Below are positions 32,850-50,680 of a stretch of DNA of 64,000 nt, in pieces. The notes below the pieces were generated by a model. The model was not told where the DNA came from. It saw nothing but the letters and a program-made list of their open reading frames with translations, and made no database searches. The first letter of the stretch is position 1; every line of letters begins with the position of its first letter. The DNA comes from Iris pallida (lineage: Eukaryota > Streptophyta > Magnoliopsida > Asparagales > Iridaceae), in assembly GCA_029216955.1 (NCBI GenBank), contig JANAVB010031417.1, forward strand, positions 20,499,278 through 20,563,277, in the 5' to 3' direction. The position numbers were made by a program, and so were the translations under genes.

Positions 32850-35213
32850 GAGACTAAAGTGTAGTGGTATTCGAACTTGAGTACCACTACAGCCTGCACT
32901 AGGAATAGGATATATTTTGAAGGTACTCAATCACAGATAGGAACCCTTGAGAGATTTCCGGGACGACCCTGGAGAATCTTATTTAACTTCGATTTGAAAA
33001 CTCTATTTTTCCCTTGATTTAATTTATTTTACTTTTGTTGTTAAATTTAATTTTTACGGATTATTGTTGAATTTGAGTTTGTATTTATTTTGATGGAAGA
33101 TTTTCGAATTTTGAATTTTGATGATAGCTGTTGCATTCGAGTTTGTATTTTGATGGATTGTGTTCACTTTTGAATTTTGATGTTCGTTAATAAATTTTGA
33201 TTTGATTTTTGAGTATTCATTGTTGATTTAATTTGATTTTTGGCAAGATGAAATTATATGGGCTAGGTCATCTATGTTATGGAATCTAGTCTTCTATAGT
33301 CACATTAGCCAGCATGGTGAGGACATATAGTCTGACTCTGGATGTATTTCTCGGGTGTAGGAATTTAAGGTTTTCGCAGCCAAGCATGCGGCACCGCAAA
33401 AATGTTAAATACCATGATTCTAGAGATATGTGCATATGTCAAGGGCTCTATGATTATCGTAGCCTTGCTTACTAGTATGACGAGGATTTAGAGTACCATG
33501 ATTTTGGATAGACGCATATGATTATCGGATTGCACCTTAAAATATTTTGAACATGTTTTCTCTACTTTTTCTCAGTCATTCAAAAAAAAGGAATTATTGT
33601 TTGATGTTTTGCCTAGTTTCTTGTCATTTAACTTAAGAGTATGTTTAGTCGTTTTCATAAACCCTTGTGTAACTTCTTGCTATGAGTTTTTCTTAATACA
33701 ATGAATCGATGATTTTACTAGATTTTGTCTTGGATTTGATAATTTAGCGCTGGGTTTCAAAATAGTTTTTCCTTAATCAGATAAACAAAACAGATTTTAT
33801 CGTTAATTCCTTCTTGCTATTAATCTTGTATTAGGTGATAATAAAACTGTCTTGATTTTGTCAATCACCTCACCTGCTTGCAATCTTGGTAGGAATCTAA
33901 ATGTTAGTCTTAACGTAGAATTAAATTTTTATTGGGACATGAGAATATGTATATGAATATATATAGCAGACACTTTGCCTAACACGTATGCATGCTACAC
34001 TTGATTCTCACATATCTAGATACTACTAATATGTTGATTTATGCTAAATTTTCAAAACCACAATATTTATGGTTTCCTGTTTTTCCAGTTAAAGTCGTAA
34101 TTTAAATATAAATTTCATGTTATTATTTAGGTTTACATCACTGCACATGTATGTTATACATAGAGTTTCAATTCAAAAAAATTGGTTAAGTTATGTTAAA
34201 ATTGTAAAATCTGAGACTTCTGTGCATGTTAACCCTTGATGCTGAATTTCCGAATGTTAGTTCAAATTGCTGTTTTATTCCTTAAATGTAATATTGAGCT
34301 ACCTTGTGGGAAGTAGGATATAAATTTAAGTTCATATTCTTACATGCTAGTTGTGATAAACATTGAGTTGGGTTTTAATGTTCAAGTTCTCCAAAATTCT
34401 GAAAACTAGTTACATGTTAACATTTTCACATTTGATTTCCAATGTTTAGTTCAATTTCAGATTTAACATGTAATATTAAACTGTATGCGTAGGTCAATGT
34501 GGGGATAGTATGTTAGGGTTCTTCTCTACCATGTTAGGATGTGTTAGGACCATTGAGATTTGTTGTGATATTTCAAACCCTAAAATCTGAGACCGCATTA
34601 TGTTCATATTTTTCATGGTTTGAATGTTAGCTTACTTTTAGATTTTTTTTTATATGTAAACGCTGAACTAAAACTGGATTTAACCTTTCAATACTAAGCT
34701 ATAACCCTGTACAAGGACACACACACACACACGCCTACTATCTAACCGTATGAACATGTCCCCATACATATGATGCTAGTTTTCCCTCTCTAACGCTCTC
34801 TCTGTATATGTTTTGTGATTGGATTTCAATGCAAGTGACTTTCAATTCTTCAACTTGCAATTTTGATTTTCTTGGGATAGTACTTTTTCAGATGATTGGT
34901 AGTTACCTTTTTTTTTTTTTTTTGAGTACCAGTTTTCATGTGGGATGGTAGACTGTCTTACAGTTTTGATGATTTGATATTTCTGCATCTTTTCTCGTTT
35001 AGCACCCTGGATTTGCTTGTGTGTTTGATACCCTATTACCGTTGGTTAGCATGACTAGTAAACCTAGATGAGACTTCACTGTCATCGTTGCCATGACCCT
35101 GTATGCCGTTCTTTTATTTGATGGTATGATTTGTTTAAGTTCTGGAATTTTGATTGTGGGGGTTTGACCTAGAGGGAGTAGGGATATTTTAATTTCGAGG
35201 ACGAAATTTTTAT

Positions 35214-35226
35214 AAGGTGGGTAGGA
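35214..35226 (+). other. Polypurine tract of element C
   Basis: AAGGTGGGTAGGA abutting the 3' LTR, preceded by GAGGACGAAATTT. Confidence 0.8.
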
Positions 35227-38200
35227 TGTGAGCACCCTGAATTTCGGGTTGAATTTTTTATTTTATTTTATTTTCTGATTGTTTAGTTTCATCAAATAAT
35301 TAATTTTGTTATTTTTTTTCCTTAAGTGTACTTTTCCATGCCTTTGATATTTGGAGTATCAGGGATGTTCAACTCTGGAAATCTTCTTCACGAGTTTTGG
35401 AGTGGACACGAATACCTTCATGACGGTATATAGTGTCCCATCCAAACTTGTTCTCTTGTGCTCTTTCTGCTTCGCTGAACTTCGGGTCGGTTTAGACCAT
35501 TTGATTGATAATTATTTTCCCACTTTTTTCCTTGATCATTTTCAGCGCGTTACCATGACATTTAAATTGGGAGCGCCAGACCAGTCATTTCCTTGAAACC
35601 AACTCCTCATTGATGATCTACTCGAGACGCTCGTCACCCATGACCTTCGTTTCCCCCTCAGATACGTCATTTTGGGCTCCATTTGATTCGCACAACTTTT
35701 CCGACACGTGACCCGATTTTATTTTACGCCACGGCGTCACATTCATTTTCCAACTTGATTTGTGGGTTCTCTGTCGACCAAAATCTGTCCGCCCCAACTA
35801 TGGACATGGCCCACTTTGAGCCTACTACCCGTCCTTCACTTGTGTCCCATTTATTGGAATCCCCATGTGCTACTTATTTTCCATGATCATCAACACCTAT
35901 TTTCTAATTCGGTTTTCGCACAATGTCCGGTTTTGACCCAATCCGGCTCCACCGAGCCCAGTCCAGCTCCATGATTTTCTCCATCGGGACACCCTCATAT
36001 TTATTGTCCAAAAATATCAGTTTCTCATTTCATCTATTTTTATTATTTAATGGGAAATTTTCCATTGATTTAATCCCTCTTGGAATAACCTATTTCTCAA
36101 TATTAATTCTTAGCCATTGGATTCTCCTACTTTTAATCATCACCATTCAATTCCCTCCAACCCCATAGCATCCATGTGGCCGGCCCTAGGAATTGCATGG
36201 AGAGAATCCTTCTCTCTCTCCCTATCATTTAAATCTTATCCTTACTCTCTCTCTCACTTTTTCATGTAAACAAAACTCTCAACAACAACAAAACCATGCC
36301 AAAGACAACAGCAGCAATGCCTTGGCAAGCCATGCCCGACCTTCCAACTCAACCTCTCCTCCCCTGGCCGTCGGCCATGGCGCCACCCCCCGACCACCTC
36401 ACTTCCTTCCTTCTCCTTCCCACCATGAACCAGGCCACCTCTCCTCTACTTTTCTCCTCCTCCTCCCATGGATCATCAACCATCCTCACCATCATCACCA
36501 TCATCTCCATCATCATCCTTCCATAGCCTTCACCATGCCCGACCACCCTTCTCCCTGGCCGAGCTTGGCTCCGGTCATGCCCCTGGCCGGCCTCCAGGCC
36601 GTCGGCCAACACCCTATCTCCTCTTCCTCCTCCAACAATCCGACCACCTCCACCTTTCTCCGGCAAACCGCCGCCACCTCCTCCGCTCAGGCCAACCACG
36701 TCGTGCCCGCAACCACTGGCCGGCGAGCCCCCTCGTCGCACCTCCGTGCGCAGCCCCGCGCGGCGGAGGACTGCGACAGCAGCATAGCGCACAGCGTGCA
36801 CAGATCCGCGCGCTGCGCGCGAGGCTTGGACGCGCCGCCGTCGTCCACCGTACTCCGGCGACCCATCGTGGGTGGCCCCCTCCCTCGGGTGCACCACTGG
36901 GGTAGGCCCCATGGCGTCCAACGTCCTCCGGGACGCGTCGTCGCGGCAATTCGTGCGTTTTGAACGAGATCCCGTCGGCGCGCGCGAGTTTGGAACTCAG
37001 ATTTGGTGCTCCGTCGCAGCGACTTCGCGCACATTTTCCCGGAGATCCGACCGTTGGATCGGCAATTTCTTTGCTCCGTCGCAATCTCGGTATATCCACC
37101 TTCGCTCATGTCAATTTTCGTCCGTTAATTTTATCGTTTGATACATCAAAATCGGCCACCAAGTTGACCGTTTAAATTGTATTAAATTTGGACAGTTTCG
37201 CGGGGCCAACTTCGTCAGCTTGTATCTCCTCCACCGCAGCTCTGTTTGGCGTGCTACCAGTTCTGGTACGAAGCTGGTATAACCCTCTTGCTACTCCTTC
37301 AGTTTCGTTTCATTGTGAGCTTGTTTGATTGGTTGAATTCGACGCCAAAGTTGGCCGTCCGAATTCGTAATTTCCAACTTGTAAAATTCCATTTTTGAAC
37401 ACGGGACTCCAGATTTCATTTCTGACACCACCATTAGACTTGTGGCATCGTTCTGGCATGTTTTCATATAAAATTTGTTAGATTTGGAGAACGTGGGCCC
37501 GGGCACGTTTTTCGGAGCAAAGCGGGTCCCACATTCTGGGTCAACGGGACTTTTTGACGCCGGCTCATCGGAATCCAATTCCGGAGATACCGTTGAGTTC
37601 GTATCGTCATTCTGGACTCGTTGACATATAATTTGCTAGGTTTTGGTGGACATTAGGTCTGGCACGCATTTCGGTGCAAGTCGGATACCAATATCCGGGC
37701 CAACGGGTCATTTTGAGATTGGCTCATCGGAATCCAATTTCGGGGATACCGTTGAGTTCGTGTCATCATTCTGGACTCGTTGACAGGTAGTTTGCTAAGT
37801 TTTGAGAACTTTGGCCCCGGCACGCATTTTCGTGCAAACCGGAATTCCAAGTTCTGGTCAATGGGCCAAAATGAGATCGGGACAACGAAATCCAATTCTG
37901 GAGATACCGTTGGGTTCGTATCGACATTCTGGTTGCGTGGACATATAATTTGTTATATTTTATAGACTTATTTTCTTGCACATTTTTCGGTGCAAAACGG
38001 CTCCGACACGGACACCGTTTTGACCCGAAATTACCTTTTTGCCCTTGTGTCCAAATTGGACCGTTGGGTAGGCTATCCTAGCTAATTTGACCATTCTGGA
38101 CACGTTGACGATGTTCATTTCATCGTCCGACAATGTTTGTTGATAATTTCTCTAAGTTTAACCTTTTTATAATTAATTAATAATTAATTCATATAATGAT

Positions 38201-39674
38201 CGTATTTCGGGATTAGTACAACGAAACTGAGATCAGCCAATTCCAGTGATCTCATATCGCTGAAATTGACAAGTTGGACACGTGGATCACTATAATAAGA
38301 TTATCAGCCTTACCGATAATCTTATTATCTCGATTTACACGTCGTAAGTTTCAACGTACAAATAACGAAGTACATTTTATATTAGACTAGAATTGACCCT
38401 GATTGACCTAAGTTGATCAGTTGACCCAAAGTCAACTGTAAGTCAACACTTGACCTAGTCTGACTAGATTATTGACCGGAGTCGACCTAGAGTTGTTTTG
38501 ACTTAGAAGAACCTAGAATAATATAGATTGCCTGTAGGGATTTATTTATTTTAACTTGAACACCTTGTAACCTGTGTTGCTTTAAATAGGACTCTGTGGC
38601 TTCAGTGGGACCCCCTATACTTATCAGCTGTTCAGGTTATCGAGGCGAGTACATTCTCTGATCATTTCATATCCTGCTTAGAATTATTTCCTGCAGTAGA
38701 TTACTTTACTTGTACTGTCACGTTGGTCACACGGATTGGTACTATATGGATCTCTACATACGATGTTATCCCCCTCGGGAGCATCGGGTACATTGTGCTT
38801 GTGCGTTTCACTTACATCATGTACTCCTGTGTTTTCATTACATGTGCACTCCTGTGAATCTTGTACTCTCATGTTCACGGAGCTCCATGTATACTATCAT
38901 GTACACCCTATATGGGCCCCCATGTGATATCCTGTGCAATAACATAACCTGTTTAGATCCTTGTGTATTGATTGGGGATACGGGGGAGTGCTAGTAGTCG
39001 TGTGAACAATTCCTTTGTAGTGTAGATTCCTGTGCACCTCGACATCCTGTGCAAATCTGTCCTGTTCACATGTGCTATCTCGTACTCTGACTTACTAGCC
39101 ACTGTTAGTTCTCTATGTATAGTAGATATTTGCATTACAGTTCTCTTCCTGTTTACATACAGCATTCTTCAGTACCTGTATCTTACTTTACTGTATGTTA
39201 TATGTTTTCTAACCTGCTATGATCTGTTGAGATGTACTGTGCTCGCTCCAGTCCTGACTGGACCTGTTGATAAATTTTACAGATAGTCTGGAGGTGCCTG
39301 CTAGCCTAGAGGAGACACATTAGAGGTTGTTTAGGTAGTTATTTCATTTTGTCTGGAGTTGTATTTACTTTGTGGATTACTGTATCTTTATTTGAGTTTT
39401 GAGATGTATTTTTGGGTTCATGTATCTTAGACACTTAGACTTCTATCTCCTATATTTATTTTGGATTTCATGTTTTATCTATTCTTATCATGCTCTACCT
39501 TAGATGTGATTGAGTTGTATCTGCTATGTCACCCCCATTCGGGGAGTATAAACTGTTTAGTCTTATACTGTTAGATGCATTGAGACCTAGGACAGCGTTC
39601 TACCGCCGACACTGCGGCGTAGGCTGGGCGTTGTTACGTTCTCGTGCCCTAACTCTAGGGTGCGGGTCGTGACA
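35227..39674 (+). repeat. Element C 3' LTR (4448 bp)
   Basis: Nearly identical to 28404-32822. The main difference is a 28-bp GC-rich insertion near 36737 relative to the 5' LTR, which changes the reading frame of the overlapping open frames there. It also carries the 159-bp array (from 37465) and the exon-like blocks. Confidence 0.85.
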
Positions 39675-40112
39675 AAAGCTGTAGATGACATGTGTGACCC
39701 AGATTTCCAGCCTGATCCACTAGCTTAGAGGCTGAGGCTCCATAGTCTAGGTTTTACTATTTCTGTCTTCTGAGATCTGATTGTATATATTCTTTCATTT
39801 TTAGCATTAGAGACTTGTATTGAGTTGGATGTTCAGTTTGTATGGCAGTAGACACTTAGACTCTTTCTCTCTGATTGTATCCTGTGGATCTTTTTATTCC
39901 AGTATCTATCTATCTTTTATTTTCATCATTCTGCCTTAGATGTGATTGAGACTGTATATTGTTATGTCACCTCCATTCGGAGGGTATATACTGTACAGGT
40001 ACCTTTATATTGCTAGATGATTGACCTAGGACAGCGTTCTACCGCCGACACTGCGGCGTAGGCTGGGCGTTGTTACGTTCTCGTACCCTCACAGTGGGTG
40101 CGGGCCGTGACA
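39675..40112 (+). repeat. Element B LTR copy 2, right part
   Basis: Resumes LTR B after the C insertion, matching 21859-22292, and ends GGGCCGTGACA. The two parts add to 4461 bp, compared with 4444 bp for copy 1. Confidence 0.85.
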
Positions 40113-41546
40113 CGATTAGATTGGATGGCTTAGAGTGAATACAAATTGAGGTAGTTATTTTAAAATTTCTTTTTAAAGGAATGTAATGGTAGACCACCAA
40201 GGTAACCTTAATGAGATAGAAGTGTTCCACACTAATTGCCATATCACTCATGACTATGATAGTAGTATATACTCCAGTGTTGTTAGTCGTCTGCCAAACT
40301 ATGTGACTGTATCTCAATCTTGACTTACTCAACCTTCCCTCAAATATAGATCTTTTATTGTGACATTCTAACCGTTTGTATTTGATCGTTCCTTAACAGT
40401 ATTCTCCCTTTAGTACTGTGTCCCTAAATTATTTCACTGGATTCTTAATTAAATTTATTTCATGCTTCAACTTGATTTTCTTTATTCTTGTATTAGTTGT
40501 CACCTCTTGAACCCTTACCATGATACTAAATTACTTTCTGACTTAATTTCGAGATCCAACTATGACTCAATTCTTTCGACCCGACATGGGATGGTATTCT
40601 TCTTATTTTCTGAAATGCTTAACCTTGTACCTTATCTTGATTGCTTGACCAGCTTAGTTAATGATCTTGGACTATTTTTCTTCTTCATCATTACCTCCCT
40701 TACTTATATTTGATTACCTTACGCTGCTAATTTAGCCTTAGTTTTGCAAGCTTATCTCTTTTTCGAGCTTGATCATGACATATTTTATTGGGTCGACCCA
40801 CTAACATATTATCTAATCAGAACCGGTGTATGATGGTCTGATCAACCTAGTACACTTTGGTTCGCTTTCATATATTACTCTACGTGGATGAGACTCTAGG
40901 GCATATGTCTCATCCACGACAGTTTGGCAATTCTCCTTGAACTATTTTCGTCGTCTATGAACCACGTATTGTACTCAATAGTATCATCTTTGAACTCTTT
41001 TTGCTTTTGTCTTTCACATATTTCAGAAAGACAAGGCACTGTACTTAATAGGTCAACCCAGGGTATCACGTTTAGCTTCCTTATTTTAAGGAGGATAGTA
41101 GCTTATTTCTATATCCTCGCAGTATCCTTTAGAATTTCAATAGTATTGAATTCTAACCCTTGATCGCGACCAGTCGACTTGGTCATTCCCTTATCATCCA
41201 ATGATTGTAACCTTATTCAATTGAATTAATTCAATTATGACATGGATTTCAAGTCTTGGATACTCGTGCCCAGACTTCAATGACCTCGTTCTCCATCTTG
41301 TCCAAACCTCGATTCATCCTGGATTTGATCAACTTAGATCATATCGGGACTAAAATTTCTTATATATATATATAGTGTGCTTGGATTTCAGTGTTATTGA
41401 CAGTCGTGCTTTAAACTTTCGATTTTGATCATCTTTAGAATATTAACGCTTTATGGTTAATTTCAGTTGTTTTTTTATCACCAGTATTTGTGTAGGATGA
41501 TAGACTGCCTTACAGTCCGATGATTTTTTTTCCTTATCTTTCCAGA
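40113..41546 (+). other. Element A right internal part, noncoding
   Basis: AT-rich sequence between LTR B and the A zinc-knuckle frame. No similarity to gag, pol or the 3' internal parts of B or C was recognised. It ends with a pyrimidine run and CTTTCCAG just before the ATG at 41547, a good splice-acceptor match. Confidence 0.5.
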
Positions 41547-42164
41547 ATGGTACCCATGACCAGAGTATGTCCCCAATGCACAGCTGCAATTCCGAATGAG
41601 ACTGAGATTATACTTTCCCCTTCTATTGCTCAGGAGGTGTTAGTAGCCTCACCGGAGAATTTTCCTCCATCTCCTATCCTTCAGGAGAGGACTGCAGTTC
41701 AGCCGGAGACTGAGGGCCTTCCTTTGCCTCCTAGAGTGGTACCCCATGCCATTCCTGATGGAGCTCATCTTTACAGACTTCTTCAGGAGGTGCAGAGACT
41801 TCAGGCTGAGCTTATGAGAGGGCAAAGTCTCAGTTTTCAACTGTTGTGGGATTACATGCATTCGAGGGAGGAGCTTAGTCCCAAGAGAGCAAGGAGAAGT
41901 TTATACCCAGAGCCTCAGGAGTACCGAGGCTTTCAGCCTAGACCAGCCTATCCAGTTCAGATTCCTGTCCAGCAGAGGCCAGTTGAGTGGGTGCCTACCT
42001 GTACTTTCTGTAAGAAGCTTGGACACGTATGGAAGGACTGTAGGAAGAGACTAGGATTGTGCCTATTTTGTGGGTCAGCTGCACACAAAATACGAGACTG
42101 TCATACTACACTTGCCCCTAGTCGAAGCCTACCTCCAGGAGAGAGTTCCAGCTACCAGACCTAG
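41547..42164 (+). CDS. Element A short nucleocapsid-like protein with two CCHC knuckles
   Basis: A 205-residue frame with ATG at 41547 and no internal stop. An N-terminal C-P-Q-C pair (about 8-11) is followed by a Pro-rich region, a Leu-rich helix-like stretch (about 75-110), a basic K-R-A-R-R patch, a Pro/Gln linker, and two intact knuckles: C-T-F-C-K-K-L-G-H-V-W-K-D-C and C-L-F-C-G-S-A-A-H-K-I-R-D-C near the C-terminus. The spacing is C-x2-C-x4-H-x4-C in both, with the same arrangement as gag B. The capsid domain seen in B is missing, so the protein could bind nucleic acid but probably not assemble particles alone. The alternative ATG at 41520 lies upstream of the acceptor-like CAG. Role in packaging is inferred. 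Confidence 0.6.
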   Translation: MVPMTRVCPQCTAAIPNETEIILSPSIAQEVLVASPENFPPSPILQERTAVQPETEGLPLPPRVVPHAIPDGAHLYRLLQEVQRLQAELMRGQSLSFQLLWDYMHSREELSPKRARRSLYPEPQEYRGFQPRPAYPVQIPVQQRPVEWVPTCTFCKKLGHVWKDCRKRLGLCLFCGSAAHKIRDCHTTLAPSRSLPPGESSSYQT

Positions 42165-42441
42165 TAGAGGTGAGTTATTGACCCATACATTATCCTATCT
42201 TGATGATTATTGTACCCTACCATAATGTTTGTATGCTTGATACCTTATGACTACTTTTGATCTAGTATGACTATACTGGCTAGATGAGACCCCAGACTGA
42301 TTACCTGCCATAATCATGTATGATATCTTTCCAACTACATGATTTAGATAAGTTTTCTTAAGACCATGATTGTTGGGGATTTGACCTAGGAGTAGGATCA
42401 TCTTAATTTCGAGGACGAAATTATTTTAAGGAGGGTAGATT
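42165..42441 (+). other. Element A 3' internal end with polypurine tract
   Basis: Short noncoding stretch with the conserved TTTGACCTAG and TTCGAGGACGAAATT blocks, ending in AAGGAGGGTAGATT directly before the 3' LTR. Confidence 0.75.
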
Positions 42442-46588
<4,147 letters not shown>

Positions 46589-46593
46589 TCTCC
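46589..46593 (+). other. Target-site duplication of element A, right copy
   Basis: TCTCC directly after the LTR end, matching 12172-12176. Confidence 0.85.
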
Positions 46594-46792
46594 ACACACA
46601 CTCATGTACAAAACCCTCATTCCTATTAACCCACACACACACACACACACACACTCTTAGCCCCCTCTCTACCTTTCTAAGCATTATGAATGTGAATGAA
46701 CCTAAATAGGTATATATATGTAATGTATATATAATGCAACATTGAGATAATGAATGAATGCATGAATGGATGATGAGTGAATGCATAAATGG

Positions 46793-46795
<3 letters not shown>

Positions 46796-46880
<85 letters not shown>
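46796..46880. repeat. (TA)n microsatellite
   Basis: About 85 bp of pure TA repeat in LTR D. Confidence 0.95.
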
Positions 46881-46883
<3 letters not shown>

Positions 46884-47429
46884 CATCTATGTAATGAATG
46901 ATTGAAAACATGCAAGTTTGTGTGTAAGACTAATGAAGGCAAGCATGAATGTAGTGTAATAATGGATGGAATGTATGCAATATACAAGTTAATGAGATAC
47001 AATGTTCTATATTAACACAAATCCTATATTACCTCATGTACCCCTTACACTATGTCCCGACACATTGCTATGGCACTATGTTGACACTATCACTATGACA
47101 CTAGTTCACATTGATGCATATTGCACTTGGCCTTTCCTACATGTTCACTCACCCCTATTCCCTCCATATATATGTTGTGTGTGATTAGCTTAGCTTGGTT
47201 TGGCTTGTGCTTGTATTTGATTGCTAGCCTAGGCTTGGTTAGGCCTAGTGAGACTTGTTAGACTTGTGGGCTAGGACTTGACCTAGTTTGACCTAGTTCG
47301 ACCTAGACAGTTGACCAAAGTTGACCAAGAGTTGACTTTGACCTAGTTGACTTAGAATCATGTAGTTTGCATTGCAGATTTTTATTATTTCAAATTGAGT
47401 ACTTAAATAACCTGTTTTACTCTAAATAG

Positions 47430-48202
47430 GACTCTGTGACACCAGTTCGGACATCCATTCATATCAGTCATTCAGGGCGACATGCGAGTACATTCTCTGA
47501 TCGTTTCATACTTGTCAGGACTTATATTCTTGCTCTAGATTACTTTACTTGATACTGGCACGATTGTTATCACGGATTGGTACTATATGGATCTTCTCTT
47601 GCGATGTTATCTCCATTGTGTTCAACAGATACATATTATGATGTGTGTTTCACGAACATATTGTATTTATTGTACACTCCTATTCATGTATACTAATTGT
47701 GCATCTTGTACTCTCATGATCACATGAGCTTCATGGAGAACTATTGTACAAGGTAGCGTAACTGGATTGAATCCTTGTGTATTTATTGGGGAGGGTGAGT
47801 AGGAAATGGTTATGTAATCAAATCCCATTGTACGACTATTGTGCGCATCCATTGTACACTCACGTATGGTGAAGCTACCTATTGTTATTGTATAACCTAA
47901 CCCGTTTACATAACCATATTGTGCTCTAAATCACTAGTATTGCAGTTTTACTTATTCTGTATATATTTTCAGTTATAAATTCTCTTTCGTTTTCATGTAC
48001 ATCTTCTTACATTTCATGTATCTTACTCTTTTGCATGCTTTATATTTCTTAACATGTTATGAACTGCGTGAGATGTATTGTACTCGCTCCTGTCCTGACT
48101 GGACCTGTTGAAAATATTACAGATGATGATGGTGACTGCCCTACCTTCTATGGGGCACATGAGGGTGACCTTCAGAAGCCTGAGGAGCATCTAGCTCAGT
48201 AG
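47430..48202 (+). other. Candidate spliced exon pair in LTR D (acidic peptide end)
   Basis: A 58-nt segment (47430-47487) between TAAATAG and GCGA|GTACATTC, a 635-nt gap ending CTGAC...ATATTACAG, and a segment from 48123. Joined, the frame is open throughout: 19 codons ending G-R-H-A, then N-D-D-G-D-C-P-T-F-Y-G and 26 whole codons in total to TAG at 48200-48202. The C-P-T-F-Y-G core aligns with A and B. Confidence 0.4.
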
Positions 48203-48576
48203 AGGGTGCCTAGTCTAGTCTAGTATTTATAGTTTTCAGTTTGTATCGGATTGTTTCGATTGTTAGTTGAGACTTAGTTATATTTCAGGACTTGTATTTA
48301 TTTGTATTGGACATCTACTTTGTGTGGTGTGATAACTCTATTTATATTCAGTTCCTTTTTTTTTTATCTGATTCTATATCGTGCTCCATCTTTCCTAGAC
48401 TTGTGATTGAGATATAGAGTTGAGATGTTATATTATACCTCCGTGCGGATGATATGTTTATATCATATTGTTGTTAGATGTTATAGACGAACTATACAGC
48501 GTTCTACCGCCGACACTGCGGCGTAGGCTGGACGTACCCACTTCTCGTGCCCCTACAATGGGTGCGGGTCGTGACA

Positions 48577-48922
48577 ATTGGTGAGTCTATGAATTAATGT
48601 AGAGGAGTTATGACACGTTCCGAATTTGAAATATCTCTTAGCTTTCTAGCAATTTTCAAGTATGGACAAGTGTCCACTGTAAACAGCTTCAAATGCTACA
48701 AAATTTGATTAAAATCAAAATGTAGCATTGAAATATTTTCCACTCCGGATGCTCTAACTTAACAAACTAAACATATCTTGCTTCCTGAAGTGCTCTTAGT
48801 GTATTCTTTAGCCCTCCCCTAATCACTTAGCAATCAAAAATTGAATTTACTTCCTTTTTCATCTTTTTTTCCCTTACCAACTAATACAGTGTTCTTTGCT
48901 ACTATTTTTTTATTTGTTTTGT
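48577..48922. other. Flanking sequence right of LTR D, nothing recognised
   Basis: AT-rich sequence with no gene, repeat or primer-binding site that I can identify. Confidence 0.5.
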
Positions 48923-49081
48923 TAGGGGTGAGAATTCGGTTAATTCGGTTCTAACCAAACCAAATAACCAAAAAATGAATAAGAAAAAAATCGAGACCGA
49001 ACCGAAATGGGCCATAACTGAATCAAATTGAACCGAATTAAATCTATTCAATTTTCGGTTTATTTTTTTTGTTTATTTGCA

Positions 49082-49670
<589 letters not shown>

Positions 49671-50680
49671 CTTATTCGGTTTTCAGTTTTAGATCGAAAC
49701 CGAAATCGAAATCGAAATCGAATAAGAAAATTTAGTATTTTCAAAACCGAAACAAAACCGATTTTTTTAGACTGAACCGAATCTTTTATTTGGTTCGATT
49801 TTCGATCCAAAATAGAATAATGCTCACCCTAGTTGTTGTCTTTGTTTTTGTTGTTGTTGTTTTTGGTGGTTACTGAGGACACTACATATTACCACAAAAT
49901 TGTGAAGAAAAATTCATTTTTCATATTCATAATACACTTTTAAAAAATTTAGGGGCTATCAGAAATTATGAACTTAAATTTATTAGAACTGTCAAAATTT
50001 TGGCCGTTTCAATGTTGTTAGGACTGACAAACTGTAGCCACTAACCGAAGCCTGGCCTCCCTGAACCACAATGATCCTCTCTGTCTCTATCCTTCCTATG
50101 ACCGCCCCTATGGACAACGCACCACCACACACCCCGCGGATTTGGTGAAACTGCTCATCCCATATAGCCGCTACGACCGGACGTTAAAGGTAAAAAGATG
50201 ACCAATCGATTCGGCGGGCTATCACATAAAACACGGCGTTGATGATCCACTTGGGTTCCAAACTTCACAAGTTTGTACTTCATCAATAATCTTCCAAGCA
50301 GCAGACGATACATTACCTGCATCTTTTCTTATTCGGTTTTCAGTTTTAGATCGAAACCGAAACCGAAATCGAATAAGAAAATTTAGTATTTTCAAAACCG
50401 AAACAGAACCGATTTTTTTAGACTGAACCGAATCTTTTATTTGGTTCGATTTTCGATCCAAAATAGAATAATGCTCACCCTAGTTGTTGTCTTTGTTTTT
50501 GTTGTTGTTGTTTTTGGTGGTTACTGAGGACACTACATATTACCACAAAATTGTGAAGAAAAATTCATTTTTCATATTCATAATACACTTTTAAAAAATT
50601 TAGGGGCTATCAGAAATTATGAACTTAAATTTATTAGAACTGTCAAAATTTTGGCCGTTTCAATGTTGTTAGGACTGACA

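Larger units (their letters stand above)
32823..35226 (+). other. Element C internal region, no coding sequence
   Basis: After the primer site (32832-32849), it has the shared leader with AAG|GTACTCAATCAC, then AT-rich sequence. A block at 33245-33530 is clearly related to the 3' internal part of B. 33540-35200 contains no frame with recognisable similarity, a T17 run near 34908 and a short CA tract near 34720. It ends with a polypurine tract at 35214-35226. Confidence 0.7.
28404..39674 (+). mobile_element. Element C: complete giant-LTR element without coding capacity
   Basis: Two LTRs of 4419 and 4448 bp surround a 2404-bp internal region with a tRNA-Ile-type primer site and a polypurine tract but no gag or pol. 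Large LTRs with a noncoding interior fit the LARD class. The LTRs differ by few substitutions and one 28-bp indel, so it is the most recent insertion of the nest. Flanks are ACAGA on the left and AAAGC on the right; an exact 5-bp duplication is not evident. Confidence 0.8.
46594..48576 (+). repeat. Giant LTR D, right part
   Basis: Continues LTR D after element A. It has a CA tract near 46630-46655, a (TA)n tract (46796-46880), the conserved 3' half and the end GGGTCGTGACA at 48576. No primer-binding site follows, so D is a 3' LTR or a solo LTR. Confidence 0.75.
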
